Source: Nitrospirota bacterium (GTDB lineage Bacteria; Nitrospirota; Leptospirillia; Leptospirillales; Leptospirillaceae). Taken from it: a stretch of 64,000 bases of DNA. Below, piece after piece: positions 44,335 through 51,511 of the stretch. A model generated the notes under the pieces. That model saw nothing but the letters and a program-made list of their open reading frames with translations, searched no databases and was not told the DNA's origin. Location: the NCBI GenBank assembly GCA_021801345.1, contig JAJYYA010000066.1:1-64000 (forward strand), read 5' to 3'. A program made the translations under genes and the position numbers. Each line of letters opens with the position of its first letter. Position 1 is the stretch's first letter.

Positions 44335-44541
44335 ATGTCTATTAAAATGTCTGTTTCCGTTGTTATCTTTACCTTTCTCTCCGCATCGGTGATCACCTTT
44401 ACCATCATGTCCCGATATATCATCGGACCCTTCAAAAAGCTTAAGCGTGGAGAACAGGTCATCATCGCCATGAGCTTTGTCGGCATCATAAGCGTGATCT
44501 CCTTTGCCGTCATACAGCTTCTCTTGCGAATCCTGGTGTAG
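44335..44541 (+). CDS. Small two-helix membrane protein (68 residues)
   Basis: Two hydrophobic helices ('VVIFTFLSASVITFTIMSRY' and 'IIAMSFVGIISVISFAVIQL') joined by a basic loop 'GPFKKLKRGE'. Unrecognised. It begins after the terminator and ends seven bases before the NorC-like cytochrome gene, so it likely opens that second transcription unit. There is no strong ribosome site before the ATG. Confidence 0.65.
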   Translation: MSIKMSVSVVIFTFLSASVITFTIMSRYIIGPFKKLKRGEQVIIAMSFVGIISVISFAVIQLLLRILV

Positions 44542-44548
44542 CGTCCCG

Positions 44549-44980
44549 ATGAAAACCGGTGAAAAAGTCGTCTTTCTTCTGGCGGGATTGATGGTCTTGT
44601 CCGCGATGGTTCTCTACGTGCTGGCCCGTATGCATATGGTGACCTTCTGGACGACGAACGACGTCTATCTCTTCAGCAAGAAGTCGGCGGCAGGGTACGA
44701 AGTCTTCGAAAAATACTCCTGCCGCGATTGCCATGTGGTCTACGGAGAGGGGGACTACGATGGTCCGGACATGGACGGGGAGGGGACGCGCAGAACGGCC
44801 GCCTGGCTCCATTCCTATCTCAACGATCCGGGATCGCTTGTACCGGGAACGGCGCATAGCGGAAAGTTCGCCCCGACCTTTGACAAGATCTCTCCAGCCG
44901 AGAAAGAGAAGCTGGTCGACCTCATGATGAGCCTGAAATCTCTTCCGGGCTCTCCCAACTATCCAAAACCACCCAAATAG
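44549..44980 (+). CDS. NorC-like membrane-anchored monoheme cytochrome c
   Basis: 143 residues: an N-terminal helix (about 7-25), then a heme site 'SCRDCHVVYGEGDYDGPDM' (C58-H62). The 'C.DCH...GEG.Y..PD' spacing is that of NorC, the electron-entry subunit of nitric oxide reductase, and of related cytochromes in cbb3-like complexes. The tail 'KEKLVDLMMSLKSLPG' is the usual closing helix. The ATG at 44549 is chosen because the helix follows it directly; the frame extends upstream into the previous gene. Confidence 0.85.
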   Translation: MKTGEKVVFLLAGLMVLSAMVLYVLARMHMVTFWTTNDVYLFSKKSAAGYEVFEKYSCRDCHVVYGEGDYDGPDMDGEGTRRTAAWLHSYLNDPGSLVPGTAHSGKFAPTFDKISPAEKEKLVDLMMSLKSLPGSPNYPKPPK

Positions 44981-45023
44981 CCGCCATTCCGGAGAGAGCC
45001 CCGGGTCGCGCAAGGAGAAAAAG

Positions 45024-45242
45024 ATGAAGCTGCCAGAGGGGATCGTCGCATATCTGTGGACTGCTACGGGTCTTGTATCGCTCGTGATCATCGTCTTCGG
45101 GATCTACTGGTCCTACAAGAATGGTCAGTTCGACGAAAACATCAAATACATCATCTTTAACGAAGAGGACGGAGACGCCAAGACCCCGCCTCACGAACAT
45201 GGCTCCGACTCGGCCACAACGCCCAAGAGCCATACTCCCTGA
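45024..45242 (+). CDS. ccoS: Cbb3-type oxidase assembly protein CcoS
   Basis: 72 residues: one membrane helix ('ATGLVSLVIIVFGIYWSY') followed by 'KNGQFDENIKYIIFNEEDGD', which corresponds to the CcoS pattern of 'SGQFDDLEGPA..ILFDDD'. CcoS is needed to insert heme b and copper into CcoN. The extra His/Thr-rich C-terminus is unusual. AAGGAG lies close upstream of the ATG. Confidence 0.8.
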   Translation: MKLPEGIVAYLWTATGLVSLVIIVFGIYWSYKNGQFDENIKYIIFNEEDGDAKTPPHEHGSDSATTPKSHTP

Positions 45243-45266
45243 TCGGCTCATAAGGAACCGCCCTCG

Positions 45267-45707
45267 ATGAAAAAGAAATTGAACCCTGCCGCCGCCTTTA
45301 TGGGAGTCGGGGCGGGCCTCCTGTTGTTTTTTGCGGGAGATCGCCTGCTCGGACTGACCAACGGGGCCTTCCATCATATTTTCGGAACGGGCATTCTCTT
45401 CTCCTATCTCCTGGCTCCTCTGGTCGTCTCCTTTGTCACCGGATACATTGCCGGGCCATTCGGGAAGTTCCTGGGCCCCATTCCTCCCATGGCCTATCTT
45501 CTCTTCTCGTATCTCTACGAGGTCTATCACCCTTCGGGGATGACGGTGGGGATACCGGTCGCTCCCTTCATGATGATCTTTTTCATTACCGTTCCCGAGG
45601 TCTCTTTCCTCGGAGGATATGTAGGCGAGGTCCTCCGGAGAAGAAGAGGGGCTCGAGGGACATCTCCCGCCACGCCAAAGCCTCGCGGTCCGGAACGGAT
45701 CTCCTGA
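45267..45707 (+). CDS. Membrane protein with about four helices (146 residues)
   Basis: Hydrophobic stretches around 8-25, 38-60, 72-88 and 92-112, with a basic C-terminal tail ('EVLRRRRGARG'). It starts 24 bases after ccoS and ends about 25 bases before the inferred omega-RNA of the IscB element. I do not recognise the family. The insertion immediately downstream separates it from the rest of the cluster. Confidence 0.75.
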   Translation: MKKKLNPAAAFMGVGAGLLLFFAGDRLLGLTNGAFHHIFGTGILFSYLLAPLVVSFVTGYIAGPFGKFLGPIPPMAYLLFSYLYEVYHPSGMTVGIPVAPFMMIFFITVPEVSFLGGYVGEVLRRRRGARGTSPATPKPRGPERIS

Positions 45708-45732
45708 CTCTCCACCATTTTTTGAGGTGCCA

Positions 45733-46010
45733 GTCAACCACCCCGCCGTGAACGGCGGAGCTTGAAAGGAGGTTCTTTTTAGCTCGGGTTGACCAGGGAA
45801 AGCGGTATCCAACCCGCTACGTTGCGTACAGGTCCAAGACCCACCGGCGGATGCTTCCTCAGTCCGCCGCGCTGGAAGTCCCGGATGCAGACAACCGCGA
45901 GGGCAAGGACGAAACGGTCCGGGGACAATACGCCGGTACGCACCCTTCCCGAGGGGAGACGCTTCGCAGGAAGCGCGTTTCAAGGCCCGTAAGGGCGATT
46001 TAAAAAGGAG
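45733..46010 (+). ncRNA. Omega-RNA (HEARO-type guide RNA scaffold) of IscB
   Basis: The 300 bases upstream of iscB hold no gene but are highly structured. GTCAACC (45733-45739) pairs with GGTTGAC (45787-45793); inside lie a perfect CCGCCGT-GA-ACGGCGG hairpin (45743-45758) and an AGCT..AAAG / CTTT..AGCT stem. After 'CCAGGGAAAGCGG', more stems follow, including GGCGGA/TCCGCC-type pairs (about 45851-45875), GCTTC/GAAGC and GGCCC/GGGC near the 3' end. Location, orientation and the 'GACCAGGGAAAGCGG' core fit HEARO/omega-RNAs. The guide would be the roughly 16 bases just before 45733. Ends are approximate. Confidence 0.7.
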
Positions 46011-46018
46011 AACCCTGC

Positions 46019-47398
46019 ATGGCCGTATTTGTTTTGGACAAGAGAAAGAAGCCGCTCATGCCGTGCTCGGAGAAACGGGCAAGGCTTCTGCTGGAACGGA
46101 AGAAGGCGGTGGTCCACAAGATCGCCCCCTTCACGATCCGACTCAAGGAGCGGGTCGGTGGTGCGGTCCAGCCGGTGCGGATCAAGATCGATCCGGGATC
46201 GAAGACCACCGGGATCGCCGTGGTCTGGGAAGAGACGACCGTCTCCCCAAAGACGGGAGAGGTGGAGACGACCGCCCATGTCCTCTTCCTGGCGGAACTG
46301 CACCACCGGGGCGGAGCGATCCGGGACCGGCTGACCGCCCGGAGAGCCTTCAGAAGACGACGACGGTCGAAGCTTCGCCACCGGGCTCCCCGCTTCGACA
46401 ACCGGACAAGGCCGGAGGGTTGCCTTCCGCCCTCCCTCCAGCACCGGGTCGACACGACCGGGGCCTGGGTGGAACGGCTTCGCCGTCTCGCCCCCGTGTC
46501 CGGCATGAGCCAGGAACTGGTCCGGTTCGACATGCAGAAGGTGGAAAATCCGGAGATTTCCGGAGCCGAGTATCAGCAGGGGTTGCTCGCCGGGTACGAG
46601 GTCCGGGAGTATCTGCTGGAGACGTGGGGCCGGACCTGCACCTATTGCGGGAAGACGGACGTTCCTCTGGAGATCGATCACATCCATCCCCGGTCGAAGG
46701 GCGGATCGGACCGGATTTCCAACCTGACGCTCTCCTGCCGTCCATGCAACGAGAAGAAGGGAAATCGCTTGGTCGAGGCATTTCTGGCCAAGAAGCCGGA
46801 GGCTCTCAAAAAGATCCTCTCCCTGGCCAAGGCCCCCCTCCGGGATGCCGCCGCCGTCAACTCGACCCGATGGGCCTTGTTCCGGTCATTGACACAAACG
46901 GGTCTTCCCGTCGAGACGGGTTCCGGAGGACGGACGAAGTGGAACCGGACCCGGCTCGGACTCCCGAAGACCCATTCTCTTGATGCGGCTTGCGTTGGAG
47001 ACGTGGACCGTATTGAGGGCGGGAACCGTCCCGTTCTGAGCATAAAGGCCACGGGACGGGGGAGCTACCAGCGGACCCGCCTCGATGCCTTCGGGTTCCC
47101 GAGGGGGTTCCTCACCCGGAAAAAAGCCCACTTTGGATTTACGACCGGGGATCTGGTCCGGGCCGTTGTGACGACGGGCAAGAAGATCGGCACCTATGTC
47201 GGACGGGTGGCCGTCCGGGCTTCGGGGAGTTTCAACCTTCAAGACGGATCGGTGCTGGTTCAGGGGATTTCTCACAAGGTTTGCCGGCTTCTTCAGAGAG
47301 CCGACGGATACGGGTATTCATTGGCAACGTCCAACAGAAAGGAGAGCGCATCCCTCCCCTCCGTAAACGGAGGGGTCTCCAGTGCGCGCATAGGATGA
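46019..47398 (+). CDS. iscB: IscB RNA-guided nuclease (RuvC plus HNH)
   Basis: 459 residues, the ancestor-like relative of Cas9. The N-terminal PLMP domain reads 'VLDKRKKPLMPCSEKRARLL'; RuvC-I is 'VRIKIDPGSKTTGIAVVW'; an arginine-rich bridge helix follows ('RRAFRRRRRSKLRHRAPRF'); HNH starts near C207 with 'CTYCGKTDVPLEIDHIHPRS' and 'NLTLSCRPCNEKKGN'; RuvC-III is 'THSLDAACVG'. All catalytic residues appear intact, so it is probably active. AAAGGAG lies nine bases before the ATG. The C-terminus is encoded across the right-end hairpin, and its stop overlaps the next gene's ATG (ATGA). Confidence 0.93.
   Translation: MAVFVLDKRKKPLMPCSEKRARLLLERKKAVVHKIAPFTIRLKERVGGAVQPVRIKIDPGSKTTGIAVVWEETTVSPKTGEVETTAHVLFLAELHHRGGAIRDRLTARRAFRRRRRSKLRHRAPRFDNRTRPEGCLPPSLQHRVDTTGAWVERLRRLAPVSGMSQELVRFDMQKVENPEISGAEYQQGLLAGYEVREYLLETWGRTCTYCGKTDVPLEIDHIHPRSKGGSDRISNLTLSCRPCNEKKGNRLVEAFLAKKPEALKKILSLAKAPLRDAAAVNSTRWALFRSLTQTGLPVETGSGGRTKWNRTRLGLPKTHSLDAACVGDVDRIEGGNRPVLSIKATGRGSYQRTRLDAFGFPRGFLTRKKAHFGFTTGDLVRAVVTTGKKIGTYVGRVAVRASGSFNLQDGSVLVQGISHKVCRLLQRADGYGYSLATSNRKESASLPSVNGGVSSARIG
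47356..47375. repeat. Right-end hairpin of the IscB element
   Basis: CCCCTCCGT and ACGGAGGGG form a perfect nine-base inverted repeat around AA, inside the last codons of iscB. It mirrors the left-end hairpin at 45743-45758, with which it shares the CCGT-nA-ACGG core. Confidence 0.8.
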
Positions 47399-47970
47399 AG
47401 AACGAATCACTCTCCGAATCTGCCAGCAGCTCGACCGATCAGCTGGGCCTCCGATTTATTCTGTTCGGGGTCTTTTGTCTTTTCGTGGGAACGATGCAGG
47501 GATTTCTTCAGTCGACTCCACGGATTCGTCACTGGATCCATATGACCGGTCAGGCGGGACACCTCGTCGACCCCTTGGCCCATGCCCACATCAATCTGAT
47601 CGGCGGGGTGGTCTCCGTCGTCATGGCAATGGTCTACTACCTCCTTCCCCGTCTTTCGGGAAAGAAGATCTGGAGTCCCTTTCTTGGAGAGATGAGCTTT
47701 TTCTTCATGGTGGCGGGCGTGATCGGATTCTACTCCGTACTTCTGACCTTCGGCATCCTCGAGGGAAACCGGATGCTTGCCCAGGGGATCGTCTACCCCC
47801 TGGCGCGAGCCGTCTACCAGCCCTACCACCGGATCGGCTTCGTTCTGGCGGCCCTCTTCATGGGGATCGGCCACTGGACCTTTGTGTGGAATGTTTTCGC
47901 GACGGTTCTCTCGCGGGACAAGAATGCTGTCATTGAAAGGACTCCCGCTCCGGCAAAGGAAAGGATTTAG
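47395..47970 (+). CDS. Short CcoN-like membrane protein, paralogue 1 (191 residues)
   Basis: About four helices. 'HAHINLIGGVVSVVMAMVYY' followed by 'LLPRLSGKKIW' and a later 'YQPYHRIGFVLAALFMGIGH' resemble the heme-binding helices of heme-copper oxidase subunit I, but the protein is under half the normal length and I find no full set of copper-site histidines. It resembles the product of 49161-49748. The ATG at 47395 overlaps the IscB stop. It could be a cytochrome b-type subunit or a split remnant of subunit I. Confidence 0.72.
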   Translation: MKNESLSESASSSTDQLGLRFILFGVFCLFVGTMQGFLQSTPRIRHWIHMTGQAGHLVDPLAHAHINLIGGVVSVVMAMVYYLLPRLSGKKIWSPFLGEMSFFFMVAGVIGFYSVLLTFGILEGNRMLAQGIVYPLARAVYQPYHRIGFVLAALFMGIGHWTFVWNVFATVLSRDKNAVIERTPAPAKERI

Positions 47971-47975
47971 GCAGA

Positions 47976-49103
47976 ATGGACGATTTGAAAGACTCTCGCG
48001 AAGGCTCTCCCTCTGAAAGCACCGATGAAGCCAATCGCAAGAAAATGACGACCAGCGACGACGACGATCTTGCCCCGAACGAGATGTCCCCGTGGCAGCT
48101 TCCGTGGAAGGCCATCGCCATCACGATCGTTCTTCTGATTCTGATTGCCGGGGCCGTTCACGTGGTCGGACTGGCCTCGAACCGCATCGTGCGCCTCTCG
48201 ACGGCCTCCGTGCGAAAGCACGGGGCAGAGCCCGGGGAGTTTCGGCCGATGGGAGGGGTGCTGACGGAGGCGCGACCCGGGTCGAAAAATGCCATGATCC
48301 AGAGTGCGGCCTCCAAAAAGCTCGCAGAGGGAAAGGACCTCTCTCCCACGGAGCAGATAAAGGTGGATGCTTCGGGGTATCGGATCCCTCCGGGCTATGT
48401 GCTGATTCCGGCGGGGCCATTTTGGATGGGGGCCGAGGACAGCTTTGCGAACTTTGACGAAAAGCCGATCCACAAGGTCTACCTTCCCCCCTATCTCATC
48501 GAGCGCCATCTCGTGACCAACAGGGAGTACAAGGAGTTTGTGGACAAGCTTCACTATCTCGCTCCGGCCAACTGGAAGACCGGAAGCTATCCCGCTGGGC
48601 GGGGAGACTATCCGGTGACCTTTGTCTCCATGGAAAATGCCCGGGACTATGCGCGGTTTCGCCGGGCCCGACTCTGCACCGAGGAGGAGTGGGAGAAGGC
48701 GGCGCGGGGTCAGGACAAGAGGATGTGGCCCTGGGGGAGCGTCTGGGATCCCCGGCGCGCCAACGCCAACTATACGGTCGGCGACACCTCTCCCGTCAAT
48801 CGCTATCCTATGGGGGCCAGCCCCTACGGAGTGCTCGACATGGCCGGCAACGTCTTCGAGTGGACGAGTTCGCTCTATCGCCCCTATCCGGGGAACACCG
48901 CCAACAAGGCGCGCTTCTTTGCCTACCGGGTCGATGCGACCGGGGCCCTGCACCCGGTGGCCGGTAAAAGCTACTACGTTCTTCGGGGGGGCTCGTGGAA
49001 GAGCGACCAGTATAGTGCCCGCGTGACGGCAAGAAATCCGACGTGGCCGGTTTACGCCTCCGACTTCTTTGGCTTCCGGCTTTGCATGGACGCCCGGAGA
49101 TAG
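47976..49103 (+). CDS. Membrane-anchored SUMF/formylglycine-generating-enzyme-like protein
   Basis: 375 residues. A charged N-terminus and one helix (about 45-66) anchor a periplasmic SUMF domain (about 135-375). Seen motifs: 'YVLIPAGPFWMGAED', 'ERHLVTNREYKEF', 'PVTFVSMENARDYARF', 'RLCTEEEWEKAARG', 'YGVLDMAGNVFEWTSS', 'VLRGGSW' and 'FFGFRLC'. Formylglycine enzymes oxidise a Cys on sulfatases, but many SUMF-fold proteins have other roles; no sulfatase is nearby. Its place between two CcoN-like genes suggests a role in maturation of this complex. It starts five bases after the previous gene. Confidence 0.85.
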   Translation: MDDLKDSREGSPSESTDEANRKKMTTSDDDDLAPNEMSPWQLPWKAIAITIVLLILIAGAVHVVGLASNRIVRLSTASVRKHGAEPGEFRPMGGVLTEARPGSKNAMIQSAASKKLAEGKDLSPTEQIKVDASGYRIPPGYVLIPAGPFWMGAEDSFANFDEKPIHKVYLPPYLIERHLVTNREYKEFVDKLHYLAPANWKTGSYPAGRGDYPVTFVSMENARDYARFRRARLCTEEEWEKAARGQDKRMWPWGSVWDPRRANANYTVGDTSPVNRYPMGASPYGVLDMAGNVFEWTSSLYRPYPGNTANKARFFAYRVDATGALHPVAGKSYYVLRGGSWKSDQYSARVTARNPTWPVYASDFFGFRLCMDARR

Positions 49104-49160
49104 TCTCCGGACTGGGACAGAGGTAAGGATCGTCGCAAGGAAAACTTAGGAGAGAGCGTG

Positions 49161-49748
49161 ATGACCAGGGACGAACGGATCAAGGACTATATCATGAAGT
49201 TCTACTATGCCTGCCTTCTGTATGCGATCATCGGGTTTTCGTGGGGGGCGGTGATGGGCGGAGTGGAGACTTTCCGGAACTTTGTCCAGGCGGGAGCGGG
49301 CGGTCCGTCGGACCTGATCGTCCTCGGACATACGCACATCAATCTTCTGGGATGGGTCGAGATGGCGATCTTCGGCTCCATGTACTACATTGTCCCCCGG
49401 ATCTTCGCCGGTCCTCTTTATAGCTATCGCCTTCTCCGAATCCATTTCTGGATGCACAACATCAGCCTCGTCGGGATGGTCCTGGCCTTCTGTATTGCCG
49501 GCTACAAGGGAGGCATGATCCTCCTTCACGGGAATGTCGCCGACATCAAGCCGGTGGAGGCTCCCTACATGGAGATGGTCGGCATCTTCGGCATTTTCGT
49601 CCTTCTTGCCAACATCATCTTTGCCTACAACATCTACATGACGGTTCAGGTGGCGAAAGGACGGAAAAGCCTTCCGGAAAACGAGCGCGAGGAGAGTGCC
49701 GCGTCACTGGGGGCCTCCGTGGCGACAGCCGGCGAAGGTCGCTCCTAG
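49161..49748 (+). CDS. Short CcoN-like membrane protein, paralogue 2 (195 residues)
   Basis: Four or five helices. 'VLGHTHINLLGWVEMAIFGS', then 'MYYIVPRIFAG', then 'RIHFWMHNISLVGMVLAF' resemble subunit I of heme-copper oxidases or NorB, with several histidines in helices; it parallels the protein at 47395. Again it is far too short to be a complete catalytic subunit. The ATG at 49161 has AGGAGAG seven bases upstream. It ends against the next gene (TAGTG). Confidence 0.74.
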   Translation: MTRDERIKDYIMKFYYACLLYAIIGFSWGAVMGGVETFRNFVQAGAGGPSDLIVLGHTHINLLGWVEMAIFGSMYYIVPRIFAGPLYSYRLLRIHFWMHNISLVGMVLAFCIAGYKGGMILLHGNVADIKPVEAPYMEMVGIFGIFVLLANIIFAYNIYMTVQVAKGRKSLPENEREESAASLGASVATAGEGRS

Positions 49749-50086
49749 TGGGACAGTCCGGAGCTCTCAGGGAGGAGTCCGGGGGAGGGGGGTTTCTTTA
49801 CAAACCCCTTCTGCTGGGTTCACTATGGGGGGGAGGGGCCATTTTTCTTCCGACCCCGGCATGGGCCTATCTTCCCCGATATGTCCACGTCACCCTGGGG
49901 CTTCCCTGGTTCGCCTACCTGTTCTTCCTGCTGGGAATCCTGATACCGGTCTTCCTGTATCTCGGGATTTCCTGGCATTTCAAGCGCGAGCTTGAAAAAC
50001 CGGGCCACAGATCGGGCCCCGGTTCAGGTCTTATTGGCGGCCGAAACGGAGGTCAGGGGAGCCATGACGAGGAAGGGGAGGAGTAG
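49748..50086 (+). CDS. Small membrane protein (112 residues)
   Basis: Two hydrophobic segments: 'LLGSLWGGGAIFLPTPAWAY', ending in a signal-peptidase-like 'AWA', and 'LGLPWFAYLFFLLGILIPVF'. A basic, Gly-rich tail follows. No family recognised. The GTG at 49748 overlaps the preceding stop. Probably another accessory subunit. Confidence 0.65.
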   Translation: MGQSGALREESGGGGFLYKPLLLGSLWGGGAIFLPTPAWAYLPRYVHVTLGLPWFAYLFFLLGILIPVFLYLGISWHFKRELEKPGHRSGPGSGLIGGRNGGQGSHDEEGEE

Positions 50087-50123
50087 GTCCCGTCATCCTT
50101 AAACCCAGCGGGGCTTCTCTTCC

Positions 50124-51455
50124 ATGGAACAAACGCAACCACTCATACCGATGCCGAAGATCGGCAAGTCTTCCCAGAAGGCCACAGGTCTCAGGGTGAC
50201 CCAGGTGCGGACCATCGTTCAGGTGGCCTTCATCGTCGTTCTCGTTCTTCTTCCCTTTACGGGCGTCTTCCATGTCGATCTTTCCACCGGACGATTCGTT
50301 GTCATGGGCTACCAGGTCTGGTGGAGCGACTTCTTCCTCATCCTTCCCTTCTGGATCTTTGTCATCTCGGCCATGACGGCGGTCTATGCGGTTCTCGGCA
50401 TGGTCTACTGCGGATGGGCCTGTCTCCAGAATACCTTTTCCGAGTGGACCAATGCCCTTGCAAAGTTTGCCTTCGGTTCGGCCGCCTTGGGTCCGGGATT
50501 CGGGGAGGTCAGCCTCTCGGCGGCCCGACCCAAAAAGGTCGGCGCCTTGAAAAAGATTGGCCAGTGGACGCTCTTTGTGGGAGGGGTCGCTCTCTTTTCC
50601 CTCCTTGTTTCGGTGATCATCACCGCTTATGTGATCCCTCCGAAGACACTCCTCCACGATCTTCTGACGGGGGCGAGCCCGACCGCCTACTGGCTGGTCC
50701 TGGGGATCGGGGGCGTCATGTTTTTGAACCTCCTGCTCGTCCGTCACTACTGGTGCAAGTGGGTCTGTCCCTATCCCCTCTGGCAGCACATGTTCAAGAC
50801 CGACGATACCCTGAAGGTCGCATTCGACCATGCCCGCCGAGGCGAGTGTACCGGCTGCAATCTCTGTGTGAAGTCCTGCTTCATCGATATCGACCCTCGG
50901 GACACGAAGAACTACTCCCGGTGCATCAACTGCGGAGAGTGCGTGGTCGTCTGTGAGGATTATTCGGCCAAGCGCGGTCTTCCCTCCCTGCTCACCTTCC
51001 ACAAGAACGGCGTCTATGTCGATGGGGAGGGAACCATGAAGGGGCGGCGATTTTCTCCGGGAACGGTCCGCTTTGTTGTCGCCACCGTCTTCAGCCTTGT
51101 TCCTCTGGGGCTTTTTATCTACGGAATCGCGACCTATTCCCCCTACAGGATTACCTTCAGCCAGGTTCCGGGGCGCTTCGACCAGTTCGAGGTGGGGATC
51201 TACAACAAGACTCCTCGAGACGAGCGGTTTGTGATCGGGCAGGAGGGGCTCCCGGCCCCCAGCGTGAAGTTCGCCGAGACGGCGGTGTCGATCCCGCCGG
51301 GAGAGCACCGAAAGATCGTCATGACGGTCGAGCCGGGGGGAGATCTCTCTCCCGGGCTCCACAACTTCAGGGTGGATGTGAAGAGCTTTACTCCCGCGCC
51401 TGGCCGGTTCCGGCAGAATGCCGCGGTCTATATCGTGAACAAGGGGCAGAGGTAG
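50124..51455 (+). CDS. ccoG: CcoG-like iron-sulfur membrane protein
   Basis: 443 residues of the CcoG/RdxA/FixG family, which supports copper delivery to cbb3 oxidases. Membrane segments near 30-50, 70-95 and 150-210; the conserved 'YCGWACLQNTFSEW' and 'HYWCKWVCPYPLWQHMF' loops; two 4Fe-4S motifs, 'CTGCNLCVKSCF' and 'CINCGECVVVCE'; and a C-terminal immunoglobulin-like domain (about 335-443). It closes the respiratory cluster. The ATG at 50124 lacks a strong ribosome site. Confidence 0.88.
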   Translation: MEQTQPLIPMPKIGKSSQKATGLRVTQVRTIVQVAFIVVLVLLPFTGVFHVDLSTGRFVVMGYQVWWSDFFLILPFWIFVISAMTAVYAVLGMVYCGWACLQNTFSEWTNALAKFAFGSAALGPGFGEVSLSAARPKKVGALKKIGQWTLFVGGVALFSLLVSVIITAYVIPPKTLLHDLLTGASPTAYWLVLGIGGVMFLNLLLVRHYWCKWVCPYPLWQHMFKTDDTLKVAFDHARRGECTGCNLCVKSCFIDIDPRDTKNYSRCINCGECVVVCEDYSAKRGLPSLLTFHKNGVYVDGEGTMKGRRFSPGTVRFVVATVFSLVPLGLFIYGIATYSPYRITFSQVPGRFDQFEVGIYNKTPRDERFVIGQEGLPAPSVKFAETAVSIPPGEHRKIVMTVEPGGDLSPGLHNFRVDVKSFTPAPGRFRQNAAVYIVNKGQR

Positions 51456-51462
51456 GCGTTGC

Positions 51463-51481
51463 AAAAGCGGGCCTTGGCCCG
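51463..51481 (-). terminator. Weak terminator for hisS
   Basis: On the minus strand CGGGCC-AA-GGCCCG is followed by CTTTTG. The T-run is short. The site lies between the convergent ccoG-like and hisS genes. Confidence 0.4.
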
Positions 51482-51511
51482 AACATATCAGGGGAGGGGC
51501 GGAGCCCCGGG

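Larger units (their letters stand above)
45733..47385 (+). mobile_element. IscB-carrying IS200/IS605-type element without TnpA
   Basis: The unit comprises the omega-RNA, iscB and matching end hairpins: CCGCCGT-GA-ACGGCGG at the left and CCCCTCCGT-AA-ACGGAGGGG at the right. Subterminal hairpins of this kind are recognised by TnpA of IS200/IS605 elements. No tnpA is present, so the element would depend on a transposase elsewhere. It lies inside the respiratory cluster. Exact ends are not determined. Confidence 0.65.

Noticed and set aside
49977-50120. A further gene between 49748-50086 and the ccoG-like gene
   Set aside because: Only 37 bases are free; no start with a ribosome site.
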